Assembly: GCA_030590185.1 (NCBI GenBank)
Contig: JAUUZB010000051.1
Coordinates: forward strand, 1 to 10,530
Direction: 5' to 3'
DNA length: 10,530 nucleotides
Origin: Deltaproteobacteria bacterium
GTDB taxonomy: Bacteria; Myxococcota; XYA12-FULL-58-9; JAUUZB01
Made by a program: the position numbers and the translations under genes. Under the pieces are notes generated by a model that saw nothing but the letters and a program-made list of their open reading frames with translations, had not been told where the DNA came from and ran no database searches. Shown here piece by piece: positions 7,056-10,530 of this stretch; within the stretch, counting starts at the first letter, position 1, and each line of letters opens with the position of its first letter.

Positions 7056-8903
7056 TCAGCCCTTGCGTTGGGCTCCGTCCACCGCCGCCTTGAACGCCTC
7101 GAAGGTGAACGGTTTGCTCAACGAAAAATCGACCCCGCGGGCTCGCAGCTCTTCATCGGTGGCGTCGAGGGGCCAGCCGGTCACCAGGCCGAACACCGCG
7201 TCCGGTTGCACCTCGCGTACGTGCCGGGAGATCTCCCAACCGCTGGCGTCCGGCAGGTCGAGGTCGGAGATCACCAGGTCGATGGTCTCCTCCGCCAGCG
7301 CGGCGTAGGCATCTTCGGCGTTGTCGACCACCCGCACCCCGTGGCCGTGTTCGGTCAGGAGGTCTGACATCAACTCCGCCACCGATGCGTCGTCGTCAAC
7401 CACCAGGATCGAAAGTCGCGTCTTGGCGAGCTGCGGGGTATGGCGCGGCGCCGACTCGAAGGGCGCGAAGGACAAACGAAACCGCGTGCCTTGGCCCGGT
7501 TCGCTGGTGAGCTCGATGCGGGCGTCGTGCCGGCGCAGGATCCAGTGGCTGACGCTCAGCCCGAGCCCCGTGCCGCTGCTCGCCTTGGTGGAGAAGAAGG
7601 GCTCAAAGACGCGTTTTTGGACCTCGGGGGACATGCCGCAGCCGTCGTCCTCAACCGTGACCACGGCGCGGTCCTCCTCCACACCGCAGCCGATCTTCAC
7701 CCGGCCGCCGGGCACCACCGAATCGAGCGCGTTGTTGAGCAGGTTCAAGAGGACTTCGCGCAATTCCTCCCCGTTGCCCCGAATCGCTGGGGTCGGGTCG
7801 AGGCTGACCTCGAGGGTGACCTCTACGGGGACGCGGGTGCGCACGAACTCGGTGGCGTCGCGCACCACCGCCATGAGATCCACGTCTTCCCAGGTCTCAC
7901 CGCCGACCGGGCGCGAGACCCGTTGGATGCGCTTGACCGTTTCCGCCGCGTTGTCCGCGGCCCGCTGGATCACCTCCAGCTCCTCCAGGACCGGCTCCAG
8001 GCGCTGTTGTTTTTCGCGCGCGATCCGCAACCGCCCGAGGATGGTGCCGAGGGCGTTGTTGAAGTCGTGGGCCACCCCCGCGGCGAGCTCACCGAGGGCG
8101 CGAAGACGCTCGATGTGCGCAGCCCGCTCTCGGGCTTGCTCGACCTCGCGCTGCAGCCGTCGTACCTCGGTGACGTCGCGCGCCACGCCGACCACCGCCC
8201 GCTGGCCGTCGACCACGGAGGCGCGGCAGGAGACCTCGAACACCAATTGGCCGCGCGGCGTGTCCAAGCGCATCTCGATCAGCTCGCCTGCCCCCGAGGT
8301 GGCCTCGACCCGGCCGAGCTTGTCGCTGACCGCGCGCGCGTCCTCATCGGCCACCAGCGACAACAGCGCGGCGTGGTCGAGGAGATCCTCCGCCACGATC
8401 CCGATCGCCTCCTCGAAGCTGGAGTTGAGGTAACGAAATACGCCGCCGATCAAGACGAAGATGCCGTCCGACGAAGCCTCGAGGATGTTCAGGTAATGCT
8501 GCTCGGCTTCGCCGCCGCGGTTGGCGATGGTCACCACCCGCCGGGTTCGCAATACCTCGTCGCCGAGGCGATCGATGTAGGACGGATCGCGGGCCACGAA
8601 GGAGGTGGCGCCCGCGGCGAGCAACTCGTCACGTCGCGTTTCAGCGAGTCCGCTGTCCAAGACGATGGTCGGGACATCGGCGCCCGGTCCCTCACGCAGC
8701 AATGCCTCGAGCTCGGCCTCGGCAATGCCGTGGGCATCGATGACCATGGCATCCGGTTGCAGGCGGTCGACGTGGCTCAGCAGGCTTGCCACCGTGGGAA
8801 CGACCTGAACCTCGATCTCGGGATCCCGGATCGCCAAGCCCTCGGGCAGGGCTTCGGTTAGATCGTCATCCTGGCTGAGTAGGACAACTACTGTGGACGG
8901 CAA
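7056..8903 (-). CDS. Hybrid sensor histidine kinase (receiver-like, PAS, HisKA, HATPase, receiver)
   Basis: The 615-residue protein has no signal peptide or membrane segment and is probably cytoplasmic. Residues 1-120 fold like a response-regulator receiver (strands TVVVLL, AMVIDAH with Asp56, PTIVLDSG), but the conserved Lys is absent (FVARD), so it may be degenerate. A PAS domain (about 131-245) and a short coiled-coil linker lead to the phospho-accepting His279 in VAHDFNN, an HPK4-like H box. The ATPase domain has the N box (NLLNNALDS, 387-395), G1 (Asp419-x-Gly-x-Gly), F box (FEPFFSTK, 433-440) and G2 (GTGLGLS, 444-450). The C-terminal receiver (about 496-612) is complete: Asp503/Asp504, phospho-Asp547, Thr575 and Lys597. 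The family autophosphorylates on His and passes phosphate to its own Asp; an outside Hpt protein is then usually needed, and none is nearby. The start is TTG at 8903 because an in-frame TAG precedes it at 8912-8910; CTG at 8909 is the only other early choice. The protease gene follows after 118 bases. Confidence 0.92.
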   Translation of the reverse strand: MPSTVVVLLSQDDDLTEALPEGLAIRDPEIEVQVVPTVASLLSHVDRLQPDAMVIDAHGIAEAELEALLREGPGADVPTIVLDSGLAETRRDELLAAGATSFVARDPSYIDRLGDEVLRTRRVVTIANRGGEAEQHYLNILEASSDGIFVLIGGVFRYLNSSFEEAIGIVAEDLLDHAALLSLVADEDARAVSDKLGRVEATSGAGELIEMRLDTPRGQLVFEVSCRASVVDGQRAVVGVARDVTEVRRLQREVEQARERAAHIERLRALGELAAGVAHDFNNALGTILGRLRIAREKQQRLEPVLEELEVIQRAADNAAETVKRIQRVSRPVGGETWEDVDLMAVVRDATEFVRTRVPVEVTLEVSLDPTPAIRGNGEELREVLLNLLNNALDSVVPGGRVKIGCGVEEDRAVVTVEDDGCGMSPEVQKRVFEPFFSTKASSGTGLGLSVSHWILRRHDARIELTSEPGQGTRFRLSFAPFESAPRHTPQLAKTRLSILVVDDDASVAELMSDLLTEHGHGVRVVDNAEDAYAALAEETIDLVISDLDLPDASGWEISRHVREVQPDAVFGLVTGWPLDATDEELRARGVDFSLSKPFTFEAFKAAVDGAQRKG

Positions 8904-8960
8904 GTGCAGCTAGCACTCCATTCCCTCCCGCCCGATCTTGCCCTCCCAGCTCTCCATCCC

Positions 8961-8990
8961 ATGATACTTGCAGGGGGCCCCGTTGTTCAA
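8961..8990 (-). promoter_or_regulatory. Sigma70-like promoter of the histidine kinase gene
   Basis: Read on the minus strand, TTGAAC (8990-8985) and TATCAT (8966-8961) are 18 bases apart and match consensus at 4 of 6 and 5 of 6 positions. They are the best promoter pair seen in the window. Transcription would begin near 8954 and give a leader of about 50 bases before the kinase start. Confidence 0.45.
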
Positions 8991-9057
8991 GCCTCCGGCG
9001 CCGGTGGCAACCGCCTGGCTCTCCTGTTAGGTGGACGGCCGATCAGGCCTTACCCCC

Positions 9058-9064
9058 AAGGAGG
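9058..9064 (+). promoter_or_regulatory. Strong Shine-Dalgarno site of glpK
   Basis: AAGGAGG is a full match to the anti-Shine-Dalgarno sequence and sits 5 bases before the ATG at 9070. It settles the glpK start and predicts efficient translation. Confidence 0.85.
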
Positions 9065-9069
9065 ATCCA

Positions 9070-10530
9070 ATGTCCGCCAACATCCTCGCCATCGACCAGG
9101 GCACCACCGGCACGACTTGTCTGGTGGTCAACGTGGAGCAGGGAAAGCCGACCCAGGTGCTCGGCAAGGGCTATCGCGAGTTTCCGCAGCACTTCCCGCA
9201 ACCGGGTTGGGTGGAGCACGACCTCCAGGATATCTGGGGCTCCACCACCGCCTCGCTCGCCGCCGCGGTTGAGGCGGCCGGCATCGCCCCGGATGCGATC
9301 GACGCCATCGGGATCACCAACCAGCGCGAGACCACCGGCGTGTGGGACGCGACCGGCGCGCCGATCCATCGCGCCATCGTGTGGCAAGACCGCCGCACCG
9401 CACCCCGCTGCCAGGAGCTGCGCGATGCCGGCCACGCCGAGACCATCGGTGCCCGCACCGGTCTGGTGGTCGACCCCTACTTTTCCGGCACCAAGATCGC
9501 CTGGTTGCTCGACAACGTTGACGGCGCCCGGGCGCGCGCCGACAAAGGCGAGCTACGCTTCGGCACCATCGACACCTGGTTGATCCATCGCCTCACCGCC
9601 GGCGAGGTCCACGTCACCGACGTCACCAACGCCAGCCGCACGATGCTCCTCGACGTGACCAAGGGCACCTGGGACGATGAGATGTGCGAGTTGATCGGCC
9701 GCATCCCGCGCTCCATGTTGCCGAAGGTCGCCAGCTGCAGCGAGGTCTACGGCAAAACCAAGGGCCTCGATATCCTGCCGGACGGCATCCCGATCGCCGG
9801 CATCGCCGGTGACCAGCAGGCGGCGCTCTTCGGCCAGGCTTGCTTCGCGCCCGGCATGGCCAAGTGCACCTACGGAACCGGCGCCTTCGCCTTGGTGAAC
9901 ACCGGCACCCAGCCGGTCTTCTCCAAGCACCAATTGTTGACCACCATCGCCTGGAAGCTCGGCGACGAGACGACCTACGCCGTGGAGGGCAGCGCCTTCA
10001 TCGCCGGCGCGGTGGTGCAGTGGCTCCGGGACGGGCTCGACTTCTTTGCCGACAGCCCAGAGATCGAGGCCCTCGCCAAGCAGGTCCCGGACTCGGGCGG
10101 CGTGACGGTGGTCCCCGCCCTGACCGGCCTTGGCGCGCCCCATTGGCGACCGAACGCCCGCGGTTTGATTTCGGGCATCACCCGGGGCACCACCCGCGCC
10201 CACTTCGCCCGGGCGGCCCTCGAGGGGATCGCGCTGCAGATCTACGACCTGCTCGGCGCCATGCGCTCCGACACCGGCGAGGCGATCAGCGTGCTACGGG
10301 TCGACGGTGGCGCCTCGGCCAACGACCTGTTGATGCAGTTCCAGGCCGATGTGCTCGGTGTCGAGCTTCACCGCCCGACCTTTCTGGAGACCACCGCCCT
10401 CGGCGCCGCCTTCTTGGCCGCCCTCGGGGTGGGTGTTTTTTCGGACCTGGACGAGATCGCCAACAGCTGGGCGCTCGACGAGACCTACAAACCGTCCATG
10501 CCGGCGGACGAGGTTGAGGCCCACGTCGCC
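9070..10530 (+). CDS. glpK: Glycerol kinase, 3' end cut by window edge
   Basis: There are 487 codons visible, still open at the window edge; the family is usually about 495-505 residues, so only the last few are missing. The protein phosphorylates glycerol with ATP to sn-glycerol 3-phosphate in the cytoplasm. Visible hallmarks are the ATPase phosphate loop DQGTTGTT (9-16), glycerol-binding Arg86-Glu87 in NQRET, the FGGY signature [13 protein letters not shown] (137-149), the catalytic-base Asp248 in [24 protein letters not shown] (269-279), and the second FGGY region around [16 protein letters not shown] (412-427). Compared by eye with well-studied enzymes, the phospho-His position of Gram-positive GlpK (after NASRTML) is Thr197 here, and the E. 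coli loop carrying the fructose-1,6-bisphosphate-binding Arg (GGTR) is replaced by ILPDGI (235-240). Both classical controls therefore look absent. No glpF or glpD is visible; partners may lie to the right. Confidence 0.97.
   Translation, partial: MSANILAIDQGTTGTTCLVVNVEQGKPTQVLGKGYREFPQHFPQPGWVEHDLQDIWGSTTASLAAAVEAAGIAPDAIDAIGITNQRETTGVWDATGAPIHRAIVWQDRRTAPRCQELRDAGHAETIGARTGLVVDPYFSGTKIAWLLDNVDGARARADKGELRFGTIDTWLIHRLTAGEVHVTDVTNASRTMLLDVTKGTWDDEMCELIGRIPRSMLPKVASCSEVYGKTKGLDILPDGIPIAGIAGDQQAALFGQACFAPGMAKCTYGTGAFALVNTGTQPVFSKHQLLTTIAWKLGDETTYAVEGSAFIAGAVVQWLRDGLDFFADSPEIEALAKQVPDSGGVTVVPALTGLGAPHWRPNARGLISGITRGTTRAHFARAALEGIALQIYDLLGAMRSDTGEAISVLRVDGGASANDLLMQFQADVLGVELHRPTFLETTALGAAFLAALGVGVFSDLDEIANSWALDETYKPSMPADEVEAHVA

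Larger units (their letters stand above)
8904..9069. other. Divergent intergenic region between kinase and glpK
   Basis: This 166-base gap separates two divergent genes. It holds a good promoter for the kinase (described separately), the perfect palindrome CCGGCGCCGG at 8995-9004, and a small GGCC-GATCA-GGCC hairpin at 9037-9049 just before the glpK ribosome binding site. I found no convincing sigma70 or sigma54 promoter facing glpK. The palindromes are GC-rich and could be chance in this DNA. Confidence 0.4.

Noticed and set aside
7440..8861. 473-codon open frame on the plus strand opposite the histidine kinase
   Set aside because: The minus-strand frame has every motif of a hybrid kinase in order. 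The plus-strand frame is a GC-rich mirror without recognisable domains, and no ribosome binding site sets its start.
8904..9272. 122-codon open frame across the divergent intergenic region into glpK
   Set aside because: It overlaps the start of glpK in a different frame, has no recognisable domain, and the region is better explained as promoter DNA.
9553..10203. 216-codon open frame on the minus strand within glpK
   Set aside because: It is antisense to the catalytic half of an unmistakable glycerol kinase and shows only Gly/Ala/Arg-rich filler.

Overview
The DNA is GC-rich, with codon third positions mostly G or C, and holds five protein genes. No RNA genes, insertion sequences or CRISPR arrays were seen. 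The clearest taxonomic clue is a large secreted protease ending in a MYXO-CTERM-type sorting signal (Gly-Cys-Asn-Cys-Ser-Ser, one hydrophobic helix, Arg cluster). Together with Cys-rich CNDGNPCT-type repeats and a hybrid histidine kinase, this points to a myxobacterium-like member of Myxococcota or a related deltaproteobacterial lineage. No 16S or other marker gene is present to confirm this.

Layout: (1) 1-2007, plus strand: the 3' part of a polytopic GT-C-like membrane glycosyltransferase whose true start lies left of the window. (2) 2058-2768, plus strand: a Bax inhibitor-1/YccA family membrane protein. (3) 2765-6937, minus strand: a 1390-residue gingipain-family (C25) cysteine protease precursor. 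Genes 2 and 3 converge and share the four bases CTAG, which supply both stop codons. These bases lie exactly at the centre of a 52-base imperfect dyad. (4) 7056-8903, minus strand: a hybrid sensor histidine kinase with a degenerate N-terminal receiver, PAS, HisKA, HATPase and C-terminal receiver. It lies 118 bases upstream of the protease on the same strand. (5) 9070-10530, plus strand: glycerol kinase GlpK, cut by the right edge roughly 10-15 residues before its expected end. It is divergent from the kinase gene across a 166-base intergenic region.

Functional relations: the kinase and protease could be co-transcribed, but a repeat-containing gap lies between them, and the kinase has no adjacent response regulator or Hpt protein. 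The glycosyltransferase, BI-1 protein and GlpK look like ordinary cell-envelope and central-metabolism genes that are not obviously linked to each other.

The window reads mainly as an ordinary chromosomal region, and I do not see a clear new multi-gene system. The most notable points are the C25 protease fused to a myxobacterial surface-sorting tail, the dyad centred on shared stop codons, a short palindromic-repeat-like insert translated within the glycosyltransferase gene, the tandem CAACGCG repeats in front of the protease gene, and the unusual non-AUG start region of the kinase.
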